Positions 17,655 to 26,714 are shown, counted from the stretch's first letter. The stretch is 64,000 nt of DNA from Bacillota bacterium (GCA_023434855.1 JAEYSJ010000096.1:1-64000), one strand, 5' to 3'. Made by a program: numbers and translations. Notes: generated from the letters alone by a model not told the origin.

Positions 17655-17773
17655 TGTCAGGCTTGAGAAATTCCTATTTATTAAGACACTAGCTGTGTAG
17701 GAGAAAGATGATAGTAAAGATTAGAAAATTGAAGAAAATTCTGTTAGGTATCTTAAAGGCTCAATATTATAAG

Positions 17774-18565
17774 TTAAATGTCAGGAAAGCTATCAATTTT
17801 CGATGCATTCTTTTTTGGGCGAAAATAATTGATAAGGGAATAATACAAGGGTATCGTTAAAAATAGAACCCAGGCTGGATGCCACAATTTATAAAGAAAG
17901 CCCAGGCTGAGATATATGGCGGTGACAAGAACGGGGTAGGGTAGTAACTTCCAATTTTTATGTTGAATAGCTGAAGTAATTCCGTGGCTTAGGGGAATGA
18001 GCAGGAAGACTAGCCAAGTGGGGTGCCAGATATTATATAATACACCAATGGATATATAGAAAAAGACGGCAATCAGGACAATGGGAAATTTGGCGGCATG
18101 ATGGTATTTATGCCCCCATTTTTCATGGGCTTCTTGGAAAGTATAGTCTTGCCCGTTGATCGTAATGTGGGATGTGTCTTTGATATGCATCTTTTCCTGC
18201 TTGGCAAAATCGGTAGCATAGATGCCGTTCTGTCCAATATGGAGTTCACCATCATTGCCTATTAGATGGATACCGTTGAATTTGTGCGAACATTCTTTTT
18301 CGCTGGGCTGTTCGGTAGTAGGCGAGTCATTACTAGATGATTCGTCGGTTGTGGTAGGAGTATCTTCGATTAATAGCAATTCATCGAGGGATATCTTATA
18401 GATTTTAGCCAATAAAATTAGATTATCGGTATCAGGAGAAGCTTCAGCTCTTTCCCATTTGCTGACAGCCTGGCGGCTGATACCAAGCTTTTCGGCCAAG
18501 GCTTCTTGTGAAAGACCGTTATTTTTTCTTAAATTAACTAAGCGGTTGGCAATTTCAATATTCAT
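17774..18565 (-). CDS. XRE-family regulator with C-terminal membrane segments
   Basis: Start at ATG 18565 after AGGAG (a TTG three bases upstream is also possible). Residues ~5-62 are a Cro/CI HTH (LSQEALAEKLGISRQAVSKWERAEASP). A polar, Ser/Thr-rich linker and a soluble central part follow. About four hydrophobic stretches containing the repeated phrase LWHPxW fill residues ~155-250. This is a membrane-tethered transcription regulator of the type that senses envelope conditions. No partner gene adjacent. Confidence 0.8.
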   Translation of the reverse strand: MNIEIANRLVNLRKNNGLSQEALAEKLGISRQAVSKWERAEASPDTDNLILLAKIYKISLDELLLIEDTPTTTDESSSNDSPTTEQPSEKECSHKFNGIHLIGNDGELHIGQNGIYATDFAKQEKMHIKDTSHITINGQDYTFQEAHEKWGHKYHHAAKFPIVLIAVFFYISIGVLYNIWHPTWLVFLLIPLSHGITSAIQHKNWKLLPYPVLVTAIYLSLGFLYKLWHPAWVLFLTIPLYYSLINYFRPKKNASKIDSFPDI

Positions 18566-18735
18566 CAAGCATTGCTCCTTTTTATCTGAATCTAGATTAT
18601 GAACTTTTGTAAGTCATATTCTGGCTCTTATTATAGAAAAAAAGGGGCGATTGCACTATACATTTTGCTTTTCGCTTGCCGCAACTATTGGTTGCAACGA
18701 TTGAAAAACACCCCTATAACAGGTTGCTGCTTTTT

Positions 18736-18853
18736 ATAAATTCTATCACCTACCCCGTACTGAGCTACGGCGACTTCATGACTATTGACCTCGGCGATCA
18801 GATCATCGAGCTCCGTCATGCCCGCCATTCCCACACCGAAGGTGACATGGTAG
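18736..18853 (+). pseudogene. metallo-beta-lactamase-fold hydrolase fragment
   Basis: About forty codons read MTIDLGDQIIELRHARHSHTEGDMV, the strand-loop segment of MBL-fold hydrolases with the H-S-H-TEGD metal-site motif. The sequence runs directly into a terminator hairpin. No beginning or end of the gene remains. The patch is more GC-rich than its surroundings. Confidence 0.6.
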
Positions 18854-18892
18854 ACAAATACCACTCTGGTTGGAGTGGTATTTGTTATTTTT
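18854..18892 (+). terminator. intrinsic terminator
   Basis: Perfect 13-base stem ACAAATACCACTC with complement, six-base loop, then TATTTTTAT. Probably the original terminator of the decayed MBL gene. Confidence 0.75.
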
Positions 18893-18959
18893 ATCGATAG
18901 CAAAATCGCTAGTAGGATTTGTTTTTATAAAAGTTTTACCTTTAATGCTGATTTCACTG

Positions 18960-19178
18960 TTAAATACTTTTTAAAAAGACAACACGATCTTGGCCGAGCC
19001 CAGCATAGTTTCTAACAACAGGGATACCTTCTTCATTTTGCTCTCCTTGCAAAACCATACCAAGGCTTTTATGAAAATTAATTGATTTTTCATTTTTACT
19101 AGAAGTAATAGCCTTAATAAATTTATAGCCATTTAGTTTCGCTTTTGCAATAAAATATTCATACAGCAATGTCGCCAA
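18960..19178 (-). pseudogene. C-terminal fragment of a GNAT acetyltransferase
   Basis: The reading frame gives LATLLYEYFIAKAKLNGYKF and SSKNEKSINFHKSLGMV, the last two motifs of GNAT N-acetyltransferases (acetyl-CoA loop helix and the N-x-x-S-x-x-F/H-x-x-x-G-F block). An in-frame stop precedes it and no ribosome binding site is present. The N-terminal half is missing, so the fragment is not expected to work. Confidence 0.6.
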
Positions 19179-19239
19179 TCTCTATTTTTTGTACCAGAAC
19201 CCAAAGATTCTTGATGTTAGATTCGCTGACACTATGACG

Positions 19240-19506
19240 TTAGGATTTTTGAGCGAAAATACCCGCTTTATTCTTTTTGGCCCACATAATCATCCTAACA
19301 CACATAAGAATTATAAATAAAAACGTTATACACCCAGAAATTAATAACATTTTATGATTCGGGTTACTCAGATTAAAAGCTACTATAGGCTTATTAATAG
19401 ATTCAAATATACCTTCTGCAAAACCTCCGGAAATAAGCATACTAACAAGTAAAATTCTAAAGATCCAATCTGAAAATATAGTTTTTCTTTTCGGGGTTGG
19501 CATCAT
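19240..19506 (-). CDS. small two-TM membrane protein, 88 aa
   Basis: Start at ATG 19506 after GGAGGAATAATT. The product begins MMPTPKRKTIFSDWIFRILL and has two hydrophobic segments (residues ~18-35 and ~55-75), then a basic tail. No known domain is recognised. Single-gene unit. Confidence 0.55.
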   Translation of the reverse strand: MMPTPKRKTIFSDWIFRILLVSMLISGGFAEGIFESINKPIVAFNLSNPNHKMLLISGCITFLFIILMCVRMIMWAKKNKAGIFAQKS

Positions 19507-19524
19507 AATTATTCCTCCATTCAA

Positions 19525-19975
19525 TTTTTAAAGGGTAGCCACTGGGAATGACAACCATTTTTCCATTATAACATATTTTAGTTATTTTTTTACTAAATTT
19601 ACTATCTTCTTATAACAAAGTAGAAAACTGACACAAAGTTAAACCGTCAAAAATTGAACCTGTTAACAAGGTAGCCTATTAATTTAAATGGTTTAATTGC
19701 TGATTGATTTAATATGCTGTCAATCACTTCGATTCCCAATATGTCTTCTTGCTTTGCGGGTTGTGACAGCTTCGCTGGTACTGGTCCTATATGACACGCT
19801 TGCTGGTACTACCCTACTTCGTCCGCTAATAAGGCTTTACGTAAATAAACCATAGAAGAGTATGTATTTTACAATTGTGAAAGGATTTTATTATTGTACG
19901 ACGAAATTACAAAATATCACAATTTCATATATAACACATTCATACATATGGTGAACTATTTTTGTGGAGGTAACG
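19525..19975. other. intergenic region with a coding-like remnant
   Basis: On the minus strand ~19646-19815 reads PAKLSQPAKQEDILGIEVID and continues to a stop, with plausible amino-acid composition but a stop codon just upstream and no start. I cannot name it. The remaining sequence is AT-rich and contains the presumed grpB promoter. Confidence 0.3.
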
Positions 19976-20551
19976 ATGAGACAGGATTTCTCAAATGTAA
20001 CAAAGAAAATGCTTTCGGAATTATTTCCAGTTTTACTGGAATCGCATAATCCTGCGTGGATAGATTATTTTTTAGTTGAAAGAGATTTCTTAAATTCTAT
20101 TTTTGGTGATAAAATTTTAAGAATCAGCCATATTGGAAGCTCTTCTGTACCCGGACTTATCGCAAAGCCTACTATTGATATATTGCTGGAGATTTCACAA
20201 GAAATTGACTTATCAGCAATTACCGAAAAAATGGAAGATGAGGGCTATTGTATCAATACTCCTAAAAAAGACATCATTTTATACTTAAAAGGATATACGC
20301 CACACGGTTTTGAAGGGCAATGTGTGCATATTCATGTCAGGCATTACGGTGATTGGGATGAGCTATATTTTAGAGATTATTTAATTTTACATCCTGATGT
20401 TGCTCATGAATATGGAAAGCTAAAACTTATGCTGAAAGAAGAATATACTTATGATAGAGACGGATACACTGAAGCAAAAGGGGATTTTATTAGAAAATAC
20501 TCAGAACTTGCACGCGCAGAATTTCCTAACAGATATACTCCAGAAAAATGA
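19976..20551 (+). CDS. GrpB family (UPF0157) nucleotidyltransferase-like protein
   Basis: 191 residues from the ATG at 19976, four bases after GGAGG (a GTG at 19964 overlaps the ribosome binding site). The UPF0157 signature is clear: ISHIGSSSVPGLIAKPTIDI (the nucleotidyltransferase GS motif and acidic residue), HIHVRHYGDWDELYFRDYL and the final EYxxLKxxL-type helix followed by YTEAKGDFIRK. Family members are soluble proteins of the nucleotidyltransferase superfamily, often of unknown substrate. Standalone gene. Confidence 0.9.
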   Translation: MRQDFSNVTKKMLSELFPVLLESHNPAWIDYFLVERDFLNSIFGDKILRISHIGSSSVPGLIAKPTIDILLEISQEIDLSAITEKMEDEGYCINTPKKDIILYLKGYTPHGFEGQCVHIHVRHYGDWDELYFRDYLILHPDVAHEYGKLKLMLKEEYTYDRDGYTEAKGDFIRKYSELARAEFPNRYTPEK

Positions 20552-20846
20552 GCATAAACCTTAGCAGCCAATAAAATTTTACCGCGAAATGAAGAAAGCC
20601 AGCGTCGTCGGCATTGTCGTGCCTAGCAGGCTGGCCATTTTTATGATTTGATGTAACAGGTAGCTTCTATTAACTTGACTTTCCAGGACTTCAGAGCCAT
20701 ATAGCGGGGACGGTGAGTTAATGCTTCCGTCCGCTCTTCTTTTGCCCAGGAAGAGCGCAAAAGCACCAGTGAAAATATATAGACTCACCGCTTTCCAATG
20801 CAACAAAGAATTGTATAGTTACCTTTGTACAAGAAAAATTGAAATA
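20552..20846. other. intergenic region without a supported gene
   Basis: A minus-strand open frame of 75 codons exists here but has a TTG start, no ribosome binding site and no recognisable motif. I see no RNA or repeat other than the terminator that follows. Confidence 0.3.
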
Positions 20847-20896
20847 CTAAAAAAATAAGTAAAACCAGTTAGTACTGGTTTTACTTATTTTTTTAG
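20847..20896. terminator. long perfect palindromic terminator
   Basis: A 23-base perfect inverted repeat around the four-base loop TAGT, with seven-base A and T runs at its ends. It works on either strand. The stop codon of the minus-strand 45-aa gene lies inside the stem. Confidence 0.85.
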
Positions 20897-21022
20897 TGTT
20901 TGGTAGTTATGCCAAAGAATTTCTAATTTCCGCACTAATTTCTCTTTTTCTATTAAATTATCATTACTCAAAATCTCGAGAGACAATTCATTCACTTTTT
21001 TATAGAAGTCTTTTTTACTCAT
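20885..21022 (-). CDS. small hypothetical helical protein, 45 aa
   Basis: MSKKDFYKKVNELSLEILSN followed by a leucine/lysine-rich helix ending LEILWHNYQTLKK. GGAGG lies nine bases before the ATG at 21022. Two amphipathic helices resembling the size and layout of Spo0E-like Asp-phosphatases, but the diagnostic SQELD motif is absent, so that assignment is not made. Its 3' end merges with the terminator. Confidence 0.55.
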   Translation of the reverse strand: MSKKDFYKKVNELSLEILSNDNLIEKEKLVRKLEILWHNYQTLKK

Positions 21023-21403
21023 CGTAAATAACCTCCCCAAAAGCATAATTAGTAAAGTAAGGTTATTTATATCTAACTATATAATTATATAAAAATAGCA
21101 AAATTCCTTTCAAATCAACAAATAATTACAAATATTTTAGTACTACTACAGCGATGTATGGCTGCCTTTGGGTTTGATATGACGACTCTATTTTACGTCG
21201 CCAGAGGGCAAATCCAGAGCCGATAATGCAAAAAGCTTTAATACCGGACGAGGAATATAAGATGATAACTGTACTTAAATTGGTTATTTCATATGTTATG
21301 AAATAAAGGAAGATAATTTGTAATTCCCTTTTACTCCTTAAGGGATTTTCCTATTAGTTCTAGCAACATAATATGCGAACAATGCCCAAATATAAAGAAA
21401 ATT
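21023..21403. other. intergenic region without a supported gene
   Basis: AT-rich. A short coding-like stretch near 21157-21226 (MAAFGFDMTTLFYVARGQIQ) has no ribosome binding site and no identifiable family. No hairpin other than the one ending at 21423 is seen. Confidence 0.25.
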
Positions 21404-21427
21404 AGGAAGCCAGATGGCTTCCTTTTC
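21404..21427 (+). terminator. short intrinsic terminator
   Basis: AGGAAGCC/GGCTTCCT stem with a four-base loop followed by TTTTCTG. Confidence 0.55.
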
Positions 21428-21544
21428 TGTCGTCCGTTTTATCGAGGTGAAGCTCTTGGAAAGCAAAAATCTGAAGGCCTCAGTATTTAATGGACTATTT
21501 GCTAGTAAAACCGGGAGACCGTCAATTGCGACGACCTCTTTTTT

Positions 21545-21718
21545 CTAACGACGAGGGCGGCAAACATGAGGTTTCGGGGGACAGGGTTTTGGAAAACAAG
21601 CTGTTGATGGAATGCAAATTGATGTGGGCAAACAAGCTAGCGGAGTACATGCTTTTGTGTAATTCATTGAATCTTCCCATTCGACTATCTCGGGATATTC
21701 CCACCGAGAAGAAAGCAT
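21545..21718 (-). CDS. Cys/Pro-rich small protein, 57 aa
   Basis: An ORF with a strong ribosome binding site (GGAGGTGAATATAA before ATG 21718) encodes MLSSRWEYPEIVEWEDSMNY followed by a Cys/Pro-rich tail (CTPLACLP, CIPSTACFP, KPCPPKPHVC) and RPRR. Six cysteines at 4-6-residue spacing with prolines recall small spore-coat or metal-binding peptides. No family recognised. The overlapping plus-strand frame lacks a ribosome binding site, so this strand is preferred. Confidence 0.5.
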   Translation of the reverse strand: MLSSRWEYPEIVEWEDSMNYTKACTPLACLPTSICIPSTACFPKPCPPKPHVCRPRR

Positions 21719-21885
21719 TTATATTCACCTCCATTCTGTTTATATTATATGTCAACAGAACGCAAGGTGGTAAATGCTGAAAAGCTACCTGATAGTAATG
21801 GTCTATTCTTGAGAATTATTTTTGTTGGCATATTTATTAAAACTAGCACGTAATAATAAAAAAACTGCTAGAAGAGGCGACAGGC

Positions 21886-22599
21886 TTGGTGAGATTTTAT
21901 AGGTTTACGCTGTGTTCTGTAGTAATCGTCATGGCACTGCTTGCTGGGCTTGAGATGAAGGAAGAGTTAACTGCCCAAATAGTAAAAAAAGTGCCAACAA
22001 CTCACAAAGTAGTGGCATTGACTTTTGACGATGGCCCTAGCTATCAAACCACTGAACAAATTTTGAGTATTCTTAAAGAAAAGAAAGTGAAAGCTACTTT
22101 TTTCGTAGTTGGTGAAAACGTTGAACTACTTCCCAGCGTGTTGACGCATGAGGCGCAAGATGGACATGAAATCGGTATTCACACTTATGATCATAAATCA
22201 TTGCCCACATTAAGCAAAGATAGAATCAAAGAAGAACTGGAAAAATCAGAGAAGGCGGTTGCTTTAGCGACAGTAAAACCGACCTTGTTTCGTCCGCCCG
22301 GTGGCGCGTACAACAAAACTGTGCTGAATGTGGCCAGGGATATGGGCTATACCGTAGTATTGTGGTCAGTTGATCCGCGCGATTGGCGCAAACCTCCCGT
22401 AAACACTATAGTGGACGATGTTATAAACAATATAAAGCCAGGAAGCATTGTGCTACTGCATGACTTAAAATATCCATCAACTACTCCCGCAGCACTTAGC
22501 ATCATAATTGACCGTTTAAGGGAACTAGGTTACGAGTTTGTTACCGTAGACGAATTACTGCAATATTATGAAATTCGAACTTCATATGATTTGACTTAG
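21886..22599 (+). CDS. polysaccharide deacetylase (NodB family), membrane-anchored or secreted
   Basis: 237 residues, TTG start at 21886 (GTG at 21889 possible). A hydrophobic N-terminal segment (residues ~5-23) acts as signal anchor. The NodB domain shows motif 1 TFDDGP, motif 2 HEIGIHTYDHKSLP (H-x3-H zinc ligands), motif 3 FRPPGGAYN, and motifs 4/5 WSVDPRDW and IVLLHD. Such enzymes remove acetyl groups from peptidoglycan or other N-acetyl-glucosamine polymers; in spore formers PdaA-like members act on cortex peptidoglycan. Single gene with its own terminator. Confidence 0.92.
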   Translation: MVRFYRFTLCSVVIVMALLAGLEMKEELTAQIVKKVPTTHKVVALTFDDGPSYQTTEQILSILKEKKVKATFFVVGENVELLPSVLTHEAQDGHEIGIHTYDHKSLPTLSKDRIKEELEKSEKAVALATVKPTLFRPPGGAYNKTVLNVARDMGYTVVLWSVDPRDWRKPPVNTIVDDVINNIKPGSIVLLHDLKYPSTTPAALSIIIDRLRELGYEFVTVDELLQYYEIRTSYDLT

Positions 22600-22600
22600 C

Positions 22601-22633
22601 GGCCACCAGTAGTTAACTGGCGGTCTTTTTTTA
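22601..22633 (+). terminator. terminator of the deacetylase gene
   Basis: GGCCACCAGT...ACTGGCGGTC stem directly after the stop codon, followed by seven T. Confidence 0.75.
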
Positions 22634-22656
22634 TTGCTAAAAACGAGGTGGATTAT

Positions 22657-22818
22657 ATGGATAAATGTTGGGCTTTGGGGGTCGGTTCAACCTATAAGCT
22701 TGTAAATAAGGTAAATTCATGGGCTGCGGGGTTTGAAACAGTTGTAAAATGGGACGTTTTCAAAAATTCAGTTTTCAACTTTTTGCGAAAAAGCTGGTTG
22801 CCAGGCGGGACGGGCTGA
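22657..22818 (+). CDS. small hypothetical protein, 53 aa
   Basis: ATG at 22657 after GAGGTGG. The product starts MDKCWALGVGSTYKLVNKVN and ends RKSWLPGGTG. Four tryptophans and no clear membrane helix. It sits between the deacetylase terminator and the toxin-antitoxin promoter. Not recognised; may be spurious. Confidence 0.35.
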   Translation: MDKCWALGVGSTYKLVNKVNSWAAGFETVVKWDVFKNSVFNFLRKSWLPGGTG

Positions 22819-22820
22819 TC

Positions 22821-22877
22821 TTGACGCTGGGGAATTACAGGAGTAAAATAAGCATATGATAAGAGTATTATTTTACT
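22821..22877 (+). promoter_or_regulatory. promoter and operator of the toxin-antitoxin pair
   Basis: TTGACG (22821-22826) and TAAAAT (22844-22849) are separated by 17 bases, a good sigma-A promoter. A 10-base inverted repeat AGTAAAATAA ... TTATTTTACT (22842-22851 and 22868-22877) covers the -10 element and start site, as expected for autorepression by a Phd-type antitoxin. Confidence 0.65.
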
Positions 22878-22896
22878 ACTGCGGAGGCGTTTTGAG

Positions 22897-23181
22897 ATGA
22901 ATATTAAACCGTCGGCGGCGATACGCAAAAACTACAATGAAATATCCGCGCTTTGCAAAGCCACCAAAGAACCTGTTTTTCTGACGAAAAATGGGGAGGG
23001 TGATTTAGTGGTCATGGATATCGATACATTTTCTCGGCGCGAAAGTATGCTGAAGCTGCGGGAACAGCTTGTTGCGGTTGAAGAAGATAGGTTAATGGGT
23101 AAAAAAGGCTTTTCAATCGACGAAGTGGACGAAATGATGAAAAAAGCCATTAAGGATTCTGTTAATGAGCAGCGACGATAA
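22897..23181 (+). CDS. type II antitoxin, Phd/YefM family
   Basis: 94 residues, GGAGG upstream of ATG 22897. N-terminal Phd fold: INIKPSAAIRKNYNEISALC and EPVFLTKNGEGDLVVMDID, then a helical, disordered toxin-wrapping tail rich in Lys/Glu. The gene overlaps the toxin start by 17 bases, the usual translational coupling. It should neutralise the RelE-like protein at 23165 and repress the promoter at 22821. Confidence 0.88.
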   Translation: MNIKPSAAIRKNYNEISALCKATKEPVFLTKNGEGDLVVMDIDTFSRRESMLKLREQLVAVEEDRLMGKKGFSIDEVDEMMKKAIKDSVNEQRR

Positions 23182-23482
23182 ACGGTATCGCGTCATCATC
23201 TCGGAAAGAGCGGGAGAAATGCTTGTGCAGCACACCCGCTTTATAGCTCAGGTCAGCCTCCAGGCGGCAGATAAACTTAGGATGGATATAGTTGAGGCTG
23301 CAAAATCCCTGCAAGAGTATCCGGAACGTGGTTCCTGGATTGTTGATCCCGTATTGCCCGCAAACGTATACAAAAAGTTGGTTGTGGACAAACGATATTT
23401 GCTTATCTATAAAATCAAAGATGGCACAGTGTACATTGACTACATAGTGGATTGCCGCCAGGAGTATTCCTGGCTGATTTAA
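23165..23482 (+). CDS. type II toxin, RelE/ParE superfamily
   Basis: 105 residues. Start ATG inside the antitoxin gene, AAGGA eight bases upstream. Pattern YRVIISERAGEMLVQHTRFI, then PERGSWIVDP, YKKLVVDKRYLLIYKIKDGTVYIDYIVDCRQEY is the RelE/ParE fold, with the basic/aromatic strand residues (R, Y) of ribosome-dependent RNases. Whether it cleaves mRNA (RelE) or inhibits gyrase (ParE) cannot be told. Confidence 0.85.
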   Translation: MSSDDKRYRVIISERAGEMLVQHTRFIAQVSLQAADKLRMDIVEAAKSLQEYPERGSWIVDPVLPANVYKKLVVDKRYLLIYKIKDGTVYIDYIVDCRQEYSWLI

Positions 23483-23701
23483 TCAAATTAAATACAGCAA
23501 TCCAATATAAATAATATAAAGAACGAACATAGCGCTAACCACTAACTTTATATAGTCAAATGTCTTCTTCTTAATACCATAAATTCTCAATGTATCATAT
23601 ACTGGATCGTGCTTGTCTCGTACGGTTATGTACAAATATTGGCATACTACCCAAAATATTAAGAGTAAGCAAGAGAATAATATGAATAATAATGGAAACA
23701 A
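23483..23701 (-). CDS. small two-TM membrane protein, uncertain start
   Basis: 72 residues from TTG 23701 (FPLLFILFSCLLLIFWVVCQ ... KKTFDYIKLVVSAMFVLYII). Two hydrophobic helices separated by a basic loop. No ribosome binding site is visible and the frame stays open upstream (SQFRRKCSYL), so the 5' end may be rearranged. Convergent with the toxin gene, starting right after its stop. Confidence 0.4.
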   Translation of the reverse strand: MFPLLFILFSCLLLIFWVVCQYLYITVRDKHDPVYDTLRIYGIKKKTFDYIKLVVSAMFVLYIIYIGLLYLI

Positions 23702-23789
23702 ATAACTACATTTTCGTCTAAATTGCGATGAGGGCTGGGGGAGTGTAGGTAATATCTTACAGAAAAAAGGAGATCAAAACGCTATCCAT

Positions 23790-26468
23790 TTAAGCATTTG
23801 TATTAAACTTGACAAGAAATGTTGTACCTTGCGGACCTGTAGCGACATCGATAACGGCCTTATGCCTGACGACAATACCGTAACACACAGCCAGCCCCAG
23901 TCCTGTGCCGTTATCCTTAGTAGACAAAAACGGGGTACCAAGTTTATTGATAACCTTATTCGAAATACCTGGGCCTTCATCTCGGACTGATAATACGACT
24001 TCTTTTCCTTGACAGAAGGTAGTTATCATTAGCTTTTTTCCGCAAATGGACATAGCCTCCAACCCATTGCGGCACAAGTTCAAAATCAGCTGGCGGATTT
24101 CGCTGTCATCTAATAGTATCTTTGGCACGTTCTGCAAATCGAAGATAATTTCCTTATCTAACTTTAATGCTTCTGCGTTTAACAACGGGCTTAAAGCAAG
24201 AAGGATGTCATTAATATCCTGAAACTTGAAATTGGCACTCCGTGGTTTGGCGACCGATAAATATTCTGTCAGAATATTATTTGCCCTGTCCAGTTCGCTC
24301 AGCATCAATTCATAATACTCATGATATTTGGCATTATGTTCTTTTTGGCTCAGCAGTTGTAAAAATCCCCTTACTGTGGTCATAGGATTGCGGACCTCAT
24401 GGCTAATGCCTGCTGCCATTTGTCCGATAAGGTTCAGGCGGTCTAAGCGCGCTATTTCTTTTTCCATATTTTTTTGTTCGGTAATATCCTTATTAAATTC
24501 CAGCACTCCGATAGGATTGCTATATGCATCCCGCTTGAGTAGCCAGCAGCTTCTGACAATCACTTGACTGCCATCCCGCCTGGTTTGAGTCAGTTCACCC
24601 ATCCAGCGCCCATTGCGCATAAGTTCTTCATTGATTTCCTGCAGTGGTCGGGGAAACTGCGTCCTCAGTAGCAGAGCGGCTTCCTTGCCTACAGCCTCGT
24701 CCTTTGTCCAATTGTATCCCAGCTCAGCGCCGTGATTCCAAAATACGATGGCCCCATCAAGGTTCCGTTCGATAGTGTAATCAGGGTCAAGATCCAGCAG
24801 CCGTACCTGTTCTTTTAGCATCTCCGTATATTCCATTATTTTCTCTTCAGCCTGCTTTCGATCCTGGATATTGCGGAGAAAAACGGAAACCCCGCCATGC
24901 GCAGGATAAGCGTTAACCTCCAGCCATAGTCCCAATCGGTCGCAGAAGGTTTCAAAATGGACCGGGACTTGGCTGCTTACCATTCGATGGTAGTACCGAT
25001 ATAACCGGGACTCCTCAAAAACAGGGAATACATCCCACACCACTTTACCTAGCAGCTGCTCTTGCGGCTTATGCCACAAACGCTCAGCTTCTTTGTTAAA
25101 GTAAGTAAACCGGCCTTCGCTGTCAAGGGCAAAAAATCCTTCGGTGATACTTTCAAGAATATGTCTTATTTTATCATTGCTGTACTGTAGTTCCGCTGAT
25201 AAGTTTTCCAAAGTGGTATAAGATCGCGAAAACCTTGTGGATAAAGCCAGCGACTGAAAAAAAATAAACACAAACAGTCCCACCGGCACCATTTCCCCGG
25301 TGAAAATTAGACCATTGGCATACAGAATGTCATTGACCACAGTAGCGACTAAGATCGCCACACCCAGGACGAAATTCTCTGCGCCTTCTTTTCTTGCTAT
25401 TACGGCTTTGACCAAAATTGTGCCAACATGCAAACAAGCCAACAGCGTAAAGAAATCATACCATAGTAAAGTACGGCCAAAGAATTTAACCGGCGTTAAA
25501 ACTACCGGTATGCTAAACAGCAGGCCAATTGTGATAAAAGCATTCGGTATTTTAGCTGGCGTATCGGAATCGTATAAATGGTAAATAAACATGACAAAAA
25601 CGGGTACTGATAAATAATAAGATAAGTATTCGATTTTCAGGAGCAATTCCCACTGCAGAGTAGGAAACATCCTCATGATAACCATCCCGCCGGTAGTCAT
25701 GGTTCTTATGGCAATCAACAGACAGAACAGCCCAAAATATAAAGCCGGCTTATCTTGTCTGCGCAGCATATAGAATCCGAAATGATATAGGGACATAATG
25801 AGAAAGATGCCCAATAAAAACATTTCGAAGCCTATCTGCTTTTCTTGCAGCTTTTGCACTGTTTCCTCACGGCCAAACTGCAAAATGGACTTGATCCCGC
25901 CTTTGTGATGCGCGAAATTCGATACCTGAATAATAAGTTCAATATTCGGACTGTCGGTGTAAAAATTCACAATCTGCGGCAAATATTGCGGCTTACTCTC
26001 GGCTGGTGACTGACCGATTACCCCTACTGAGCGTAACAGTTGCCCGTTTATGTATAAATTATACGCGGTGGCTATATCCGGTACTTTTATCGCCACATAT
26101 TGGTTCGGTGCTGGAAGCCTGATATTCAAGCGGTATGTTGCGAACCCATCACCAGTTGGACTGATTCCGGATTTATAATTATTCCACATATCAGGCACCG
26201 CAAAGAAGTCAACCTGGAGTGGCCTTTTTTCATCACTGAAATCAGACGGTCCCAAAAACTGCCACCAATAAAATTCCCATTGACCATTCAGGTTGACAGT
26301 CTCGCCACCATCTAAATCCCATCGTGATAAATCAATTACGCCATTGACGGCCTGAGGAGGTTTGGCATGCATGGTTTCATAGTTGAAATAGTTAAATAAG
26401 CCAATGGCTACTATTATTACGCTAGCCATTGGCAGACGCCAATATTTATTTTCTACGGTCTTCCACAT
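23790..26468 (-). CDS. 7TMR-DISM sensor histidine kinase with two PAS domains
   Basis: 892 residues; ATG 26468 with GAGG upstream. Residues ~10-25 signal/membrane segment, ~45-190 extracytoplasmic 7TMR-DISMED2-like jelly roll (IDLSRWDLDGGETVNLNGQW), ~205-405 seven membrane helices, ~440-560 PAS-1 (SITEGFFALDSEGRFTYFNK), ~575-680 PAS-2, HisKA with the acceptor His near residue 690 in SHEVRNPMTTVRG, and a C-terminal HATPase with GTGLGL. The kinase core closely resembles that at 2737 and the Spo0 kinases; no response regulator is nearby. Inferred sporulation-phosphorelay input, perhaps sensing a carbohydrate-like ligand outside. Confidence 0.9.
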   Translation of the reverse strand: MWKTVENKYWRLPMASVIIVAIGLFNYFNYETMHAKPPQAVNGVIDLSRWDLDGGETVNLNGQWEFYWWQFLGPSDFSDEKRPLQVDFFAVPDMWNNYKSGISPTGDGFATYRLNIRLPAPNQYVAIKVPDIATAYNLYINGQLLRSVGVIGQSPAESKPQYLPQIVNFYTDSPNIELIIQVSNFAHHKGGIKSILQFGREETVQKLQEKQIGFEMFLLGIFLIMSLYHFGFYMLRRQDKPALYFGLFCLLIAIRTMTTGGMVIMRMFPTLQWELLLKIEYLSYYLSVPVFVMFIYHLYDSDTPAKIPNAFITIGLLFSIPVVLTPVKFFGRTLLWYDFFTLLACLHVGTILVKAVIARKEGAENFVLGVAILVATVVNDILYANGLIFTGEMVPVGLFVFIFFQSLALSTRFSRSYTTLENLSAELQYSNDKIRHILESITEGFFALDSEGRFTYFNKEAERLWHKPQEQLLGKVVWDVFPVFEESRLYRYYHRMVSSQVPVHFETFCDRLGLWLEVNAYPAHGGVSVFLRNIQDRKQAEEKIMEYTEMLKEQVRLLDLDPDYTIERNLDGAIVFWNHGAELGYNWTKDEAVGKEAALLLRTQFPRPLQEINEELMRNGRWMGELTQTRRDGSQVIVRSCWLLKRDAYSNPIGVLEFNKDITEQKNMEKEIARLDRLNLIGQMAAGISHEVRNPMTTVRGFLQLLSQKEHNAKYHEYYELMLSELDRANNILTEYLSVAKPRSANFKFQDINDILLALSPLLNAEALKLDKEIIFDLQNVPKILLDDSEIRQLILNLCRNGLEAMSICGKKLMITTFCQGKEVVLSVRDEGPGISNKVINKLGTPFLSTKDNGTGLGLAVCYGIVVRHKAVIDVATGPQGTTFLVKFNTNA

Positions 26469-26673
26469 TACTACGGTATCCTCTCTTTAGCGATTGCTGG
26501 AACGCTTACTTGTTTTTTCCCCATCCTATTACAGTAAATACTAAATTTTTACATTGTTGTATAATTCCATAATTTATTGAATACTCCTGCATTATGACGG
26601 TGCGTGGATTTAAAACTTTATTATTCTGGATTTATGATCTATGTCATAATGAGTCAAAGTTGCAATAAAGATC
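26469..26673. other. divergent promoter region
   Basis: AT-rich spacer between the divergent kinase and amidinotransferase genes. No ORF seen. The kinase promoter should lie here. Confidence 0.3.
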
Positions 26674-26714
26674 AAAACACCTTATCCTGGTTTTTATCAG
26701 GATAAGGTGTTTTT
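26674..26714 (+). terminator. hairpin with T-run ahead of the amidinotransferase gene
   Basis: Perfect 16-base stem AAAACACCTTATCCTG with complement and eight-base loop, followed by T. It lies about 90 bases before the gene on the same strand although no gene precedes it on that strand, so it either ends a short leader RNA or is left from a lost gene. Confidence 0.6.

Noticed and set aside
17708..17863. 50-codon plus-strand ORF after the leuA fusion (starts MIVKIRKLKKILLG)
   Set aside because: It has AGGAG close by but overlaps the end of the XRE-type gene on the other strand and resembles nothing known.
20579..20806. 75-codon minus-strand ORF with TTG start
   Set aside because: No ribosome binding site, no motif; composition not convincing.
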